Shown in pieces: positions 40,817 to 50,353 of a stretch of 64,000 nt of DNA. The stretch comes from Bibersteinia trehalosi. GTDB taxonomy: Bacteria; Pseudomonadota; Gammaproteobacteria; Enterobacterales; Pasteurellaceae. Positions within the stretch are counted from its first letter, which is position 1. Every line of letters begins with the position of its first letter. The translations under genes were made by a program, and so were the position numbers. The stretch spans positions 1 to 64,000 of the forward strand of contig NZ_SMAM01000002.1 of NCBI RefSeq assembly GCF_004346205.1, in the 5' to 3' direction. Below the pieces are notes generated by a model that did no database searches, was not told the origin of the DNA, and saw only the letters and a program-made list of their open reading frames with translations.

Positions 40817-42808
40817 ATGATGAAATATCAAGCTGGTAGACCTTTTCCTCTTGGCAGCCGTTTAACTGAAATTAACGGTATAAATGGGGTCAATTTTGCA
40901 CTCTTTTCGCAACATGCAAGCGGTGTAGAATTGTGTATTTTTTGCAAAAATCGGGGGGAAATACGACTACCCATGAGCAAAACTGGCGACATTTGGCATC
41001 TCTTTGTTGAAGAGCTTAACGCAGGAACAGAGTATGGCTTTCGTGTTGCTGGCAAGAGCGATGAGGCAATCGGTCATCTGTTTAACCCAGAGAAATTACT
41101 TATTGACCCTTATGCTAACGCGATTAGCGGTTCGCCTGATTTATCTAGCGAACAAACCGCAAAATGGTTTATCTGGAATGACGGGCGAGATAATGCGCAT
41201 TTGGCACCAAAATCTATAGTGATTAATCGAGAGGGCTTTGAATGGGGAGGAGATTATAAGCCTTTTGTGCCTTGGCAAGAAACAGTGATTTATGAAACAC
41301 ATGTCAAAGGATTTAGTCAAATGAATCCTGCTGTGCCACCACATTTACGAGGCACCTTTGCCGGCTTGGCTCACCCCGCTTCCGTGAATTATTTAAAAAA
41401 ACTAGGAATTACCGCAGTTGAGCTTCTACCAATCACCTACCACATTGATGAGCCTCATTTACAGCGCTTAGGGCTATCTAATTACTGGGGCTATAACGTG
41501 CTTGGTCATTTTGCCGTTGATCCAAAACTTGCCGCGAATAAACAAGATCCACTCACGGAATTTAAACAACTCGTTAAAACGCTTCATGCGGAAGGAATTG
41601 AAGTGATCATGGACGTAGTATTTAACCATACTGCGGAAGGTGGCAAAGATGGTCCGATGCTGTCGCAACGCGGAATTGATAATCAAGCCTACTACTGGCT
41701 AACTGAAGATGGTAATTATCACAACTGGAGCGGTTGTGGTAACACCTTGAATGTTTCTTCTGATTTAATCGTATTACGCTGGGTCATTGACTGCCTCTGC
41801 TACTGGGTTAAAGAGTGCCATGTCGATGGTTTCCGTTTTGATTTAGGTGGCGTACTCGGTAGAACGCCAACATTTTCAGATCGTTCGGCATTTTTCACCG
41901 CAATTATGAGTAACTCAACGCTGGATCACGTAAAACTGATTGTTGAGCCTTGGGATATTGGCATTAATGGCTACCAACTCGGTTCTTTCCCTAAGCCTTT
42001 TGCCGAATGGAATGATCGCTATCGTGATGATATGCGAGCTTTTTTCTTACACCAAAGCGGGCGTTTAGATGTTTTTGCCCGTCGTTTTGCAGGTAGCGAC
42101 GACATATTCGGTGAGCAAAAAAAACCTTATAACAGTATTAATTTTATCACCGCTCACGATGGCTTCACCCTGCAAGATTTAGTGAGTTACAACGACAAAC
42201 ATAATGCAGCAAACGGTGAACAAAATCAGGACGGACATAACCACAATTTTAGCTATAACTTTGGCGAAGAAGGTGCGAGTAATAACCCTATTATTTTAGA
42301 TAAACGCAACCATGCTCGCCGTGCATTATTGGCAACTCTCCTGCTGTCTGCAGGCACACCAATGCTGCTTGCAGGTGATGAAATGGGTAATAGCCAGCAG
42401 GGTAATAACAATAGTTATTGTCAAGATAATGAGATTTCTTGGCTAGATTGGCAAAACGCTGATCATTCATTAATAGATTACACGGCAAACTTAATTGCTC
42501 TGCGTAAACAAATTCCATTGTTATCACGTTATCACAAATGGTGGGATAACGAACTCGTCTCTTGGCTTAGTACAAATGGCACCCCTCTGCAACAAGCAGA
42601 TTGGAATAACAATCAAATAAAAGCCATACAAATTCTGCTGGAAGACAAATGGTTGCTCTTGATCAATGCTAAACAAAGCATGCAACAGTTCTTACTGCCT
42701 AAGGGAAAATGGCAAATTCTTTTGGGTAAAGAAAATACGACTCTGCTGACGGATACGCTTGCGGTTGCTCTAAAGGATATTGGAGTATGCGTACTGCAAA
42801 AGAATTAA
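40817..42808 (+). CDS. glgX: Glycogen debranching enzyme
   Basis: Hydrolyses alpha-1,6 links of limit dextrins. 663 residues, near E. coli GlgX (657). CBM48 at the N-terminus, then a GH13 isoamylase-type barrel with MDVVFNHTAEGG, GFRFDLGGVLG (nucleophile Asp), LIVEPWDIG (acid Glu) and ITAHDGFTLQDLVSYNDKHN. It starts 3 bases after the glgB stop. Two adjacent ATGs are possible. An uptake-like GCAAGCGGT lies early in the gene. Confidence 0.95.
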   Translation: MMKYQAGRPFPLGSRLTEINGINGVNFALFSQHASGVELCIFCKNRGEIRLPMSKTGDIWHLFVEELNAGTEYGFRVAGKSDEAIGHLFNPEKLLIDPYANAISGSPDLSSEQTAKWFIWNDGRDNAHLAPKSIVINREGFEWGGDYKPFVPWQETVIYETHVKGFSQMNPAVPPHLRGTFAGLAHPASVNYLKKLGITAVELLPITYHIDEPHLQRLGLSNYWGYNVLGHFAVDPKLAANKQDPLTEFKQLVKTLHAEGIEVIMDVVFNHTAEGGKDGPMLSQRGIDNQAYYWLTEDGNYHNWSGCGNTLNVSSDLIVLRWVIDCLCYWVKECHVDGFRFDLGGVLGRTPTFSDRSAFFTAIMSNSTLDHVKLIVEPWDIGINGYQLGSFPKPFAEWNDRYRDDMRAFFLHQSGRLDVFARRFAGSDDIFGEQKKPYNSINFITAHDGFTLQDLVSYNDKHNAANGEQNQDGHNHNFSYNFGEEGASNNPIILDKRNHARRALLATLLLSAGTPMLLAGDEMGNSQQGNNNSYCQDNEISWLDWQNADHSLIDYTANLIALRKQIPLLSRYHKWWDNELVSWLSTNGTPLQQADWNNNQIKAIQILLEDKWLLLINAKQSMQQFLLPKGKWQILLGKENTTLLTDTLAVALKDIGVCVLQKN

Positions 42809-42839
42809 ATTAAACTCTTCAAATGATGGAGGACATAAT

Positions 42840-44120
42840 ATGCTCACACAAGAAACTACTTCTCGCCGTAACCTAACAGGACAAACGCTAGTGTTAATTC
42901 TCGCCGGCGGACGCGGCTCTCGCTTATATGAACTCACCGATAAACGTGCCAAACCGGCCGTTTATTTCGGAGGTAGTCGCCGTATTATCGACTTCGCACT
43001 CTCTAACTGTATCAACTCTAATCTACTTAAAGTTGGTGTAATTACTCAGTACGCTGCTCACTCACTTCTCCGCCATTTACAACGTGGTTGGTCCTTCTTG
43101 CCTTACGAGCGTAATCAATATATCGACATGTTACCAGCTCGTCAGCAAATTGATGAGAACACATGGTATCGTGGCACTGCCGATGCGGTATATCAAAATA
43201 TGGAAATGATGAAATCGCACTACCGTCCAAAATACGTCATTATCCTCGCAGGTGACCATATCTATAAGATGAATTACAACAAAATGTTAGAAGATCATGT
43301 CGATTCTGGCGCGAAATGTACCGTAGGTTGTATTGAAGTCCCTCGTGAACAAGCAACCGAATTTGGTGTAATGGCTGTTAATGAAAAACTGAAAGTCCAA
43401 GCATTCGTTGAAAAACCGGCTGACCCACCAGCGATACCAGACAAACCAAATTCATCACTTGCGTCTATGGGGATTTATGTATTTGATGCAGATTATCTCT
43501 ATGAAATGCTCGAAAATGAGGTGAGCGATCCAAACACTTCACACGATTTTGGTAAAGACATTATTCCAAAAGCAGTAGAGCAAGGTGTTATTTATGCCCA
43601 CCCATTCGAACGTTCTTGCGAAGGTCGTAATACAACAGGCGCAATCTACTGGCGCGATGTCGGCACTATTGATAGCTATTGGGCTGCACATATGGATCTT
43701 GTGAGTGAAAAACCACAGCTAGATTTATATGATGAGTCTTGGCCAATCCACGGACGCCCACAACAAACTGCACCAGCTCGTTTCTTCTATAACAAACCTC
43801 GCGCTAGAACCCTTGATAATTCTCTTATTGCGGGTGGCTGTGTAATCACGGATGCAGAAATCAGTAAATCAGTACTGTTCAACCGTGTAACAGTCGCAGA
43901 AGAAACCGTTATTGAAGAAGCGGTGATTATGCCACAAGTCGATATTGGTAAAAATTGTGTGATTAAACGTGCTGTTATCGATCGCCACTGTACTATTCCT
44001 GATGGTTTACAAATCGGTGTTGATGCCGTACAAGATGCGAAATACTTCCGCATTAGCAAAGGCGGGATTGTGCTTGTCTCGCAAAAAATGTTAGATAAAA
44101 TGGCAAAAGATAAGGCTTAA
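42840..44120 (+). CDS. glgC: Glucose-1-phosphate adenylyltransferase (ADP-glucose pyrophosphorylase)
   Basis: Makes ADP-glucose, the committed step of glycogen synthesis; allosterically controlled in the family. 426 residues from the ATG at 42840, which has a good GGAGG; the longer reading would begin within glgX. Nucleotide motif GGRGSRL (23-29), then KRAKPAVYFGG, FVEKPADPPAIP (sugar-phosphate lysine) and a C-terminal left-handed beta-helix. Confidence 0.96.
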   Translation: MLTQETTSRRNLTGQTLVLILAGGRGSRLYELTDKRAKPAVYFGGSRRIIDFALSNCINSNLLKVGVITQYAAHSLLRHLQRGWSFLPYERNQYIDMLPARQQIDENTWYRGTADAVYQNMEMMKSHYRPKYVIILAGDHIYKMNYNKMLEDHVDSGAKCTVGCIEVPREQATEFGVMAVNEKLKVQAFVEKPADPPAIPDKPNSSLASMGIYVFDADYLYEMLENEVSDPNTSHDFGKDIIPKAVEQGVIYAHPFERSCEGRNTTGAIYWRDVGTIDSYWAAHMDLVSEKPQLDLYDESWPIHGRPQQTAPARFFYNKPRARTLDNSLIAGGCVITDAEISKSVLFNRVTVAEETVIEEAVIMPQVDIGKNCVIKRAVIDRHCTIPDGLQIGVDAVQDAKYFRISKGGIVLVSQKMLDKMAKDKA

Positions 44121-44158
44121 ACAACATTCCTTCTTGGGCGGGTGCAAACCTGCCCTAA

Positions 44159-44167
44159 ACAAGCGGT
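44159..44167 (+). repeat. DNA uptake signal sequence
   Basis: Exact ACAAGCGGT between glgC and glgA, followed by tctttt. Confidence 0.75.
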
Positions 44168-44211
44168 TCTTTTGGCTAGAAATTTTACAAATCAACGTAG
44201 GTTTAAGTTCA

Positions 44212-45645
44212 ATGAAAATTTTACATGTTTGCTCGGAAATGTATCCGCTTATCAAAACTGGCGGATTAGCAGATGTAATGGGGGCTCTTCCTTACGCACA
44301 GCAAAAATTAGGCAATGATGTGCGGGTGTTGCTCCCACTTTATCCACAAGTTGCAGAAAAAATGGGAGAAAGTGTTGAGGTTGCAAACATTGGCACTTTT
44401 GCAGGAATGATCTCCATTCGCTATACCGAATTTAACGGCTTAGGCGTTTACTTAATTGATGCGCCACACCTCTTCGCCCGCCGTTTGCCTTATTACGATG
44501 ATAACTATAACGATTACTGGGATAACTACAAACGTTTTGCACTCCTTGGCTTAGTTGGCGCACAGCTTGCTTCAGGCTTAGACCACTGGTGGGGACGAGC
44601 GGATGTGTTACACGCTCATGATTGGCAAGCAGGTTTAGCTTGTGCTTACTTAAAAAGTTGGAATAGTCCCGTTAAAAGTGTCTTTACTATTCATAACATT
44701 GCCTATCTTGGACGATTCCAAGCCTATCATATTGGAGAGCTTGGCTTGCCTTGGGAATTTTTCCACCCAAATGGCTTAGAATTTTATGGGGAAATGTCCT
44801 ACCTAAAATCAGGTTTATACTTCTCAGATAAAATCACCACTGTTAGCCCAACTTATGCCCGTGAAATTACCGAACCCATCGCCGGTGCTGGCTTGCATGG
44901 ATTATTACAAACACGCCAAGCTGAAGGCAGATTACGCGGGATTTTAAATGGTGTTGATGAAGAAGTATGGAACCCAGAAAGTGATGCCAATATCGTCGCA
45001 AACTATCGCCCAAACTATATGCATGGCAAAGCGAAAAACAAAGCTGAATTACAGCGTTACTTTAGTTTACCTGAAAATAAAGATGCACTGCTCTTTGTTA
45101 TGGTTACACGTCTAACTGAACAAAAAGGCGCAGATTTCCTGCTTGCCAAAATTGATGAAATTATGCAACAAGATGTACAAATCATCGTTCTTGGCAGCGG
45201 TTCCCCTGATTTAGAATGGGCATTGCGTGAAGCACAATCCCGCTATCCAGACAAAATTGGCATCAAAATTGGCTATGATGAAGCACTTTCACACCAAATT
45301 ATTGCCGGCGGTGATGTGATTTTAGTGCCAAGCCGTTTCGAGCCTTGCGGTTTAACTCAGCTTTATGGTTTAAAATACGGGACATTGCCATTAGTTCGCC
45401 GCACCGGTGGATTAGCCGATACCGTTGTCGATAGCCATAAAGAAACCATCGAAAACCGCAGCGCAACAGGTTTTGTCTTTGATTACCCAAGCGCCGATGC
45501 CTTTGCTGATGCTGTTTATCGGGCAATTAATTTATGGAAGAAAAATAAACTCTGGTCCAGTGTGCGTCAAAATGCACTGGCACAAGATTTTGGTTGGGCA
45601 AAGGTGGCACAGCAATATCAAGAGTTATATCACGAAATTGTTTAG
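44212..45645 (+). CDS. glgA: Glycogen synthase
   Basis: Extends alpha-1,4-glucan from ADP-glucose; GT5 family, 477 residues. Begins MKILHVCSEMYPLIKTGGLADV with the ADP-glucose-binding Lys15 in KTGGL. Further motifs are HAHDWQAGL and the C-terminal SRFEPCGLTQLYGLKYGT. The ATG at 44212 is chosen because the KILHVCSE start is near-universal; the longer reading adds 26 residues that include the uptake signal. Last gene of the operon; no glgP follows. Confidence 0.96.
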   Translation: MKILHVCSEMYPLIKTGGLADVMGALPYAQQKLGNDVRVLLPLYPQVAEKMGESVEVANIGTFAGMISIRYTEFNGLGVYLIDAPHLFARRLPYYDDNYNDYWDNYKRFALLGLVGAQLASGLDHWWGRADVLHAHDWQAGLACAYLKSWNSPVKSVFTIHNIAYLGRFQAYHIGELGLPWEFFHPNGLEFYGEMSYLKSGLYFSDKITTVSPTYAREITEPIAGAGLHGLLQTRQAEGRLRGILNGVDEEVWNPESDANIVANYRPNYMHGKAKNKAELQRYFSLPENKDALLFVMVTRLTEQKGADFLLAKIDEIMQQDVQIIVLGSGSPDLEWALREAQSRYPDKIGIKIGYDEALSHQIIAGGDVILVPSRFEPCGLTQLYGLKYGTLPLVRRTGGLADTVVDSHKETIENRSATGFVFDYPSADAFADAVYRAINLWKKNKLWSSVRQNALAQDFGWAKVAQQYQELYHEIV

Positions 45646-45660
45646 TGCCTTATTAACGCA

Positions 45661-45717
45661 ACGCAAGCGCTCGTTTCTTGTAAAATTTTTGCAAAAACGA
45701 TCCGCTTGCGTTTTTTT
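45661..45717 (+). terminator. Terminator after glgA built from inverted uptake-like sequences
   Basis: Outer arms ACGCAAGCG (45661-45669) and CGCTTGCGT (45703-45711), inner TCGTTT/AAACGA, followed by TTTTTTT. The outer arms resemble divergent uptake signals in opposite orientation. Confidence 0.85.
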
Positions 45718-45741
45718 CATTCTTTTACTGCTTAAAAAGCA

Positions 45742-45757
45742 ACGAAAACGTTTGCAT
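45742..45757. promoter_or_regulatory. PurR box upstream of guaB
   Basis: ACGAAAACGTTTGCAT matches ACGCAAACGTTTGCGT at 14 of 16 bases. It ends 15 bases before the guaB -35 hexamer. PurR control of guaBA is established in E. coli. Confidence 0.78.
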
Positions 45758-45772
45758 TTACTCATTTTTTAT

Positions 45773-45801
45773 TTTACAAGCTTAATTCCAATCTGTATAA
45801 T
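45773..45801 (+). promoter_or_regulatory. Sigma-70 promoter of guaB
   Basis: TTTACA (45773-45778), 17-base spacer, TATAAT (45796-45801), followed by a GC-rich CCGCCCGC discriminator of the kind linked to stringent control. Confidence 0.78.
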
Positions 45802-45859
45802 CCGCCCGCAATTTTTCCCAATTTACTTTTCAAACTTTTAAATTTAAGGAACTATTGCA

Positions 45860-47323
45860 ATGCTTAGAATCGCAAAAGAAGCGCTCACCTTTGATGATGT
45901 ACTTCTTGTCCCTGCACATTCTACTGTGCTTCCCAATACAGCCAACCTCTCTACTCAACTCACCAAAGACATTACGCTCAATATCCCAATGCTTTCAGCA
46001 GCAATGGATACGGTAACTGAAGCTAAACTTGCAATTTCTCTCGCTCAAGAAGGCGGTATTGGATTTATCCATAAAAATATGTCGATTGAGCGCCAAGCGG
46101 ATCGTGTTCGCCGTGTGAAAAAATTTGAAAATGGCATTATCACCGAGCCAGTAACCGTTAGCCCAGAATTAACTTTGCGTGAACTTTCTGAGTTAGCCAA
46201 GAAAAACGGTTGGCAAGGTTATCCAGTTGTGGATAGTCATGGTGATTTAGTCGGCATTGTGACCGGACGAGATACCCGCTTTGTGAAAGATCTTAATAAA
46301 ACTGTTGCTGAAATGATGACACCGAAAGATCGCCTTGTTACCGTGAAAGAAGGTACCAGCCGTGAAGATATTTTGGAATTGATGCACGAAAACCGTATCG
46401 AAAAAATGTTAATGGTGGACGACAATTTCAAACTTAAAGGCATGATCACCGTAAAAGATTTCCAAAAAGCGGAAAGCAAACCGAATGCGTGTAAAGATGA
46501 ATTAGGTCGCTTGCGTGTTGGTGCTGCAGTTGGCGCAGGCCCAGGTAACGAAGAACGTATTGCGGCATTAGTCGAAGCCGGTGTGGACGTATTACTCATC
46601 GATAGCTCACACGGTCACTCTGAAGGCGTTTTACAACGTGTACGTGAAACTCGTGCTAAATACCCTAACCTACCGATTATCGCAGGTAACATTGCCACTG
46701 CTGAAGGGGCAATTGCTCTGGCTGATGCAGGTGCAAGTGCAGTAAAAGTGGGGATTGGACCAGGCTCAATCTGTACTACTCGTATCGTAACCGGTGTGGG
46801 CGTGCCACAAATTACCGCGATTGCTGATGCTGCAGCAGCATTAAAAGAGCGTGGCATTCCTGTGATTGCCGATGGCGGTATCCGCTACTCTGGCGATATT
46901 GCCAAAGCGATTGCTGCTGGGGCAAGCTGTGTGATGGTCGGTTCAATGTTTGCAGGTACAGAAGAAGCCCCTGGGGAAATTGAACTATACCAAGGTCGTG
47001 CATTTAAATCATACCGCGGTATGGGCTCGCTCGGCGCTATGGCGAAAGGCTCATCAGATCGCTATTTCCAATCGGACAATGCTGCTGATAAATTAGTGCC
47101 TGAAGGCATTGAAGGACGTATCCCTTACAAAGGCTACTTAAAAGAGATTATCCATCAACAAATGGGTGGCTTGCGTTCTTGTATGGGCTTAACGGGCTGT
47201 GCCACCATTGAAGAACTCCGTACCAAAGCACAATTTGTACGCATCAGCGGTGCTGGCATTAAAGAGAGCCACGTTCACGATGTAACCATTACCAAAGAAG
47301 CTCCAAATTATCGTTCTAATTGA
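45860..47323 (+). CDS. guaB: Inosine-5'-monophosphate dehydrogenase
   Basis: Oxidises IMP to XMP, the first guanine-specific step. 487 residues. The catalytic loop is GPGSICTTR with Cys305, the same position as in E. coli. Two CBS domains (about 93-200; [15 protein letters not shown]) are inserted in the barrel. The flap region near 400-410 reads MGSLGAM...RY. AAGGAAC precedes the ATG. Separated from guaA by a terminator and a small lipoprotein gene, so not a simple guaBA operon. Confidence 0.97.
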   Translation: MLRIAKEALTFDDVLLVPAHSTVLPNTANLSTQLTKDITLNIPMLSAAMDTVTEAKLAISLAQEGGIGFIHKNMSIERQADRVRRVKKFENGIITEPVTVSPELTLRELSELAKKNGWQGYPVVDSHGDLVGIVTGRDTRFVKDLNKTVAEMMTPKDRLVTVKEGTSREDILELMHENRIEKMLMVDDNFKLKGMITVKDFQKAESKPNACKDELGRLRVGAAVGAGPGNEERIAALVEAGVDVLLIDSSHGHSEGVLQRVRETRAKYPNLPIIAGNIATAEGAIALADAGASAVKVGIGPGSICTTRIVTGVGVPQITAIADAAAALKERGIPVIADGGIRYSGDIAKAIAAGASCVMVGSMFAGTEEAPGEIELYQGRAFKSYRGMGSLGAMAKGSSDRYFQSDNAADKLVPEGIEGRIPYKGYLKEIIHQQMGGLRSCMGLTGCATIEELRTKAQFVRISGAGIKESHVHDVTITKEAPNYRSN

Positions 47324-47334
47324 TAAAAAAACTT

Positions 47335-47367
47335 GGGCGGAACAGCATCTGCTCCGCCCTATTTTTT
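47335..47367 (+). terminator. Rho-independent terminator after guaB
   Basis: Arms GGGCGGA (47335-47341) and TCCGCCC (47353-47359), then TATTTTTT. Confidence 0.88.
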
Positions 47368-47411
47368 GATTATCAGGTACAATACGCTTTTTATTTTTGC
47401 TCTATTTTCCA

Positions 47412-47840
47412 ATGAAATTTTCTTCTATTGCCAGTTTTGCATTTTCTGCTTTTATTTTGACCGCTTGTAGCAGTAATAGTGGCTCATCATTTAATGCTAA
47501 AGACCTGAAATCAGAAATCTATCAAGGCTATTGGGCGATGCAACCCGTTGAAAGCCAGTATCGTGTTTTGAAATTCCATCCGAGTGGTTTAGTTAAAATT
47601 TATGATTATAGCTGCCACACTGACGGTTCTTATTCTCTCAATGAAACGGAAGCCGTCCACCTTAGCCCAATAAGAGAAAATCTATTTACACTGCTTGATG
47701 CAGAGAAAAAACCCTTTGCTAAATACGAAATTCTGCAACTCAATGCCCAAAGATTTCAAGCAAAACAGAGCTTCGAACAAGCTCGTTCACTGATTTTAAC
47801 CTATACCAATCTTAAAGGTGCTAAGCCGCTTTGTTACTAA
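47412..47840 (+). CDS. Small putative lipoprotein of unknown function
   Basis: 142 residues from the ATG at 47412. A hydrophobic signal ([17 protein letters not shown]) ends in the lipobox LTAC, followed by SSNSGSS, so the mature protein should be lipidated. No known domain was recognised. It has a Tyr/Trp-containing stretch ([12 protein letters not shown]) and one further Cys pair (Cys in YSCHTDG and near the C-terminus, PLCY), which may form a disulphide. The codons of the lipobox Thr-Ala-Cys contain a reversed uptake signal (47460-47468). No strong ribosome site; an upstream ATG at 47397 would add 5 residues. Confidence 0.75.
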   Translation: MKFSSIASFAFSAFILTACSSNSGSSFNAKDLKSEIYQGYWAMQPVESQYRVLKFHPSGLVKIYDYSCHTDGSYSLNETEAVHLSPIRENLFTLLDAEKKPFAKYEILQLNAQRFQAKQSFEQARSLILTYTNLKGAKPLCY

Positions 47841-47901
47841 CAGGCTTTTTAAGGATTATTCAATCCCCCCTACCGCTTTATTTAAACAAAGAGAAACCAT
47901 C

Positions 47902-49470
47902 ATGACAAACATCCACCACCATAAAATTTTAATTTTAGACTTCGGTTCACAATATACCCAGCTTATTGCACGTCGTGTGCGTGAAATTGGGGTGTATTGT
48001 GAACTTTGGGCTTGGGACGTAACCGAAGCACAAATTCGTGAATTTAATCCGACAGGGATTATCCTTTCTGGCGGCCCTGAAAGTACCACAGAAGCAAATA
48101 GCCCGCGTGCACCTGAATATGTGTTTAACGCTGGCGTGCCGGTGCTCGGTATTTGCTACGGTATGCAAACCATGGCAATGCAACTTGGCGGTTTAACCGA
48201 AAATTCCGATCACCGTGAATTTGGCTATGCGGCGGTTGAAGTGGCAAATCAAGATAGCCTTTTTGCAAATTTATTGGAAAATCCAACCGCTTGTACACAG
48301 CTTGATGTGTGGATGAGTCATGGCGATAAAGTTACGCAACTCCCAACCAACTTCCAAGTTACCGCCAAAACACCAACCTGCCCGATTGCGGCGATGTCTG
48401 ATGAAAGCCGTAAATTCTATGGCGTGCAATTCCACCCAGAAGTAACCCACACCAAAAAAGGCTTGGAATTATTACAAAACTTTGTGGTAAATATTTGCGC
48501 TTGTGAAACCAACTGGACGGCGGAAAACATTATTGAAGATGCAGTAAAACGCATTCGTGAACAAGTGGGTAATGATGAAGTGATCTTAGGATTATCTGGC
48601 GGGGTGGATTCCTCTGTTACAGCACTTCTACTACACCGTGCCATCGGTAGAAACCTACGCTGCGTATTTGTGGATAACGGCTTACTCCGCTTAAATGAAG
48701 GCGATCAAGTAATGGAAATGTTTGGCGATAAATTTGGCTTAAACATTGTGCGTGTGAATGCCGAAAATCGCTTCCTGAGTGAATTAGCAGGCGTTGATGA
48801 GCCAGAAGCGAAACGCAAAATTATTGGTAAAGTTTTCGTTGATGTATTTGATGATGAATCTAAAAAACTGCCGTCTGTGAAATGGTTAGCACAAGGCACA
48901 ATTTATCCTGATGTGATTGAATCTGCTGCCAGCAAAACCGGTAAAGCCCACGTGATCAAATCGCACCACAATGTCGGCGGCTTACCTGATTATATGAAAT
49001 TAGGCTTAGTGGAACCGCTGCGTGAACTCTTTAAAGATGAAGTGCGTAAAATTGGCTTAGCCTTAGGCTTACCTGCGGAAATGCTCAACCGCCACCCATT
49101 CCCTGGACCGGGATTAGGCGTACGTGTATTAGGCGAAGTGAAAAAAGAATACTGCGATATTCTACGCCAAGCCGATGCAATTTTTATGGAAGAATTACAC
49201 AATGCAGATTGGTACTACCAAGTCAGCCAAGCCTTTACCGTATTCCTGCCAGTGAAATCCGTTGGTGTAATGGGCGATGGGCGTAAATACGATTGGGTGC
49301 TTTCACTACGTGCAGTGCAAACCATTGACTTTATGACCGCTCACTGGGCGCATCTGCCGTATGAGTTACTCGGCAAAATCTCTAATCGTATTATCAACGA
49401 AGTACACGGTGTTTCTCGTGTCGTTTATGATGTCTCAGGTAAACCACCAGCGACCATTGAGTGGGAATAA
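47902..49470 (+). CDS. guaA: GMP synthase (glutamine-hydrolysing)
   Basis: Converts XMP to GMP using glutamine and ATP. 522 residues from the ATG at 47902 ([20 protein letters not shown]), near the E. coli length. The class I amidotransferase has nucleophile Cys85 (GICYGMQ) and VQFHPEVTH. The ATP-PPase P-loop is [10 protein letters not shown] and the C-terminal dimer domain contains [15 protein letters not shown]. The longer reading is rejected since it would overlap the lipoprotein gene. An uptake signal lies at 48286-48294. Confidence 0.97.
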   Translation: MTNIHHHKILILDFGSQYTQLIARRVREIGVYCELWAWDVTEAQIREFNPTGIILSGGPESTTEANSPRAPEYVFNAGVPVLGICYGMQTMAMQLGGLTENSDHREFGYAAVEVANQDSLFANLLENPTACTQLDVWMSHGDKVTQLPTNFQVTAKTPTCPIAAMSDESRKFYGVQFHPEVTHTKKGLELLQNFVVNICACETNWTAENIIEDAVKRIREQVGNDEVILGLSGGVDSSVTALLLHRAIGRNLRCVFVDNGLLRLNEGDQVMEMFGDKFGLNIVRVNAENRFLSELAGVDEPEAKRKIIGKVFVDVFDDESKKLPSVKWLAQGTIYPDVIESAASKTGKAHVIKSHHNVGGLPDYMKLGLVEPLRELFKDEVRKIGLALGLPAEMLNRHPFPGPGLGVRVLGEVKKEYCDILRQADAIFMEELHNADWYYQVSQAFTVFLPVKSVGVMGDGRKYDWVLSLRAVQTIDFMTAHWAHLPYELLGKISNRIINEVHGVSRVVYDVSGKPPATIEWE

Positions 49471-49474
49471 CGCC

Positions 49475-49511
49475 AAAGCAAAACGCCAGCTTAACGCTGG
49501 CGTTTTGCTTT
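49475..49511. terminator. Bidirectional terminator between guaA and ompW
   Basis: Perfect 16-base arms AAAGCAAAACGCCAGC (49475-49490) and GCTGGCGTTTTGCTTT (49496-49511), 5-base loop. Confidence 0.92.
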
Positions 49512-49520
49512 CTAATAAAT

Positions 49521-50168
49521 TTAGAATTTGTAAGTTAAACCTGCGAAGTAGATAACTGGATCAAGCTTGATTTTTACTTCGTGATCTAAGCCTAATGCTT
49601 TGAAGTTTGCCTTAGTGCGGATATGGGTGTACCACATTGCAGCATTCAAATAAACATTGTTTGCGACTTTAATATCAATACCACCGTTTACGACTGGACC
49701 AAACGAATGTTTTTTCACTTGTAAATCAGTAACGGCTGCATTTTGTGATTTCGCATTGAAGAAACGAGTGTAGTTTACACCTGCACCTAAATACGGACGA
49801 GCAGCTGCATCTTTATCTAAGAAATAGTATTGCATATAAAGACTTGGTGGTAAGTGTTTTACTTTTACTGCTTTATTCAATACTGCATTAACTGCCGGTA
49901 CTGTTGCATCAATATTGTGAGAGAATGGTGTTGCACCTAATAATTCCACACCGATATTGTCAGTAAACATATAGGTTGCCGTTAAACCTAATTGTTGGTT
50001 ATCACGTACATCTAATTTTACCTCAGTGGATGTTGTTGTTTTAGAATGAGAGTTTGCATTGACAAAAACACCACCTACACGGAAGTGTGTTGAACCTGCC
50101 TCGTGAGCCATTGCTGAACCTGCTACTAAAGCAGAACCTAACATAAGTGCTAATGTTGTTTTTTTCAT
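49521..50168 (-). CDS. ompW: Outer-membrane protein OmpW
   Basis: 215 residues; signal peptide LALMLGSALVAGSAMA cleaved before HEAGS. The rest has alternating strands of an eight-stranded barrel and ends in Phe (AGLTYKF). Family marks: HFRVGGVFVNANS, NIGVELLGATPFSH and a VKHLPPSLYMQYYF segment. The ATG at 50166-50168 fits AGGGA at nine bases; an ATG three codons earlier overlaps that site. Small hydrophobic-compound or colicin-receptor roles are known for relatives. A class II FNR promoter lies upstream. Confidence 0.93.
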   Translation of the reverse strand: MKKTTLALMLGSALVAGSAMAHEAGSTHFRVGGVFVNANSHSKTTTSTEVKLDVRDNQQLGLTATYMFTDNIGVELLGATPFSHNIDATVPAVNAVLNKAVKVKHLPPSLYMQYYFLDKDAAARPYLGAGVNYTRFFNAKSQNAAVTDLQVKKHSFGPVVNGGIDIKVANNVYLNAAMWYTHIRTKANFKALGLDHEVKIKLDPVIYFAGLTYKF

Positions 50169-50189
50169 TTTTACCATCCCTATGATTAT

Positions 50190-50207
50190 GGTTACTAAGT
50201 TGTAACC
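50190..50207. repeat. 18-base dyad in the ompW leader
   Basis: GGTTAC-TAAGTT-GTAACC, perfect 6-base arms, 22 bases upstream of the ompW start and downstream of the predicted transcription start. Could be an operator or a leader hairpin. Confidence 0.5.
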
Positions 50208-50225
50208 TTTGTTAAAGTTGTTGCC

Positions 50226-50267
50226 ATTCTAAAGAGTGGAATCCGATTTTTATTTGATAAATGTCAA
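50226..50267 (-). promoter_or_regulatory. Class II FNR-dependent promoter of ompW
   Basis: TTGATAAATGTCAA (50254-50267) matches the FNR site TTGAT-N4-ATCAA at 9 of 10 bases. On the minus strand a TAGAAT -10 lies at 50226-50231. Transcription would start near 50219, placing the site centre at about -41.5, the class II position. A second half-quality site is at 50327-50340. Confidence 0.7.
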
Positions 50268-50353
50268 AAAAATTAAGATTTGTCAGAAACTTTTCAGCTT
50301 AAATATTTAGCCTCTTTCTATAAATATTGATCTAAAACAACCTACTGTATTTA

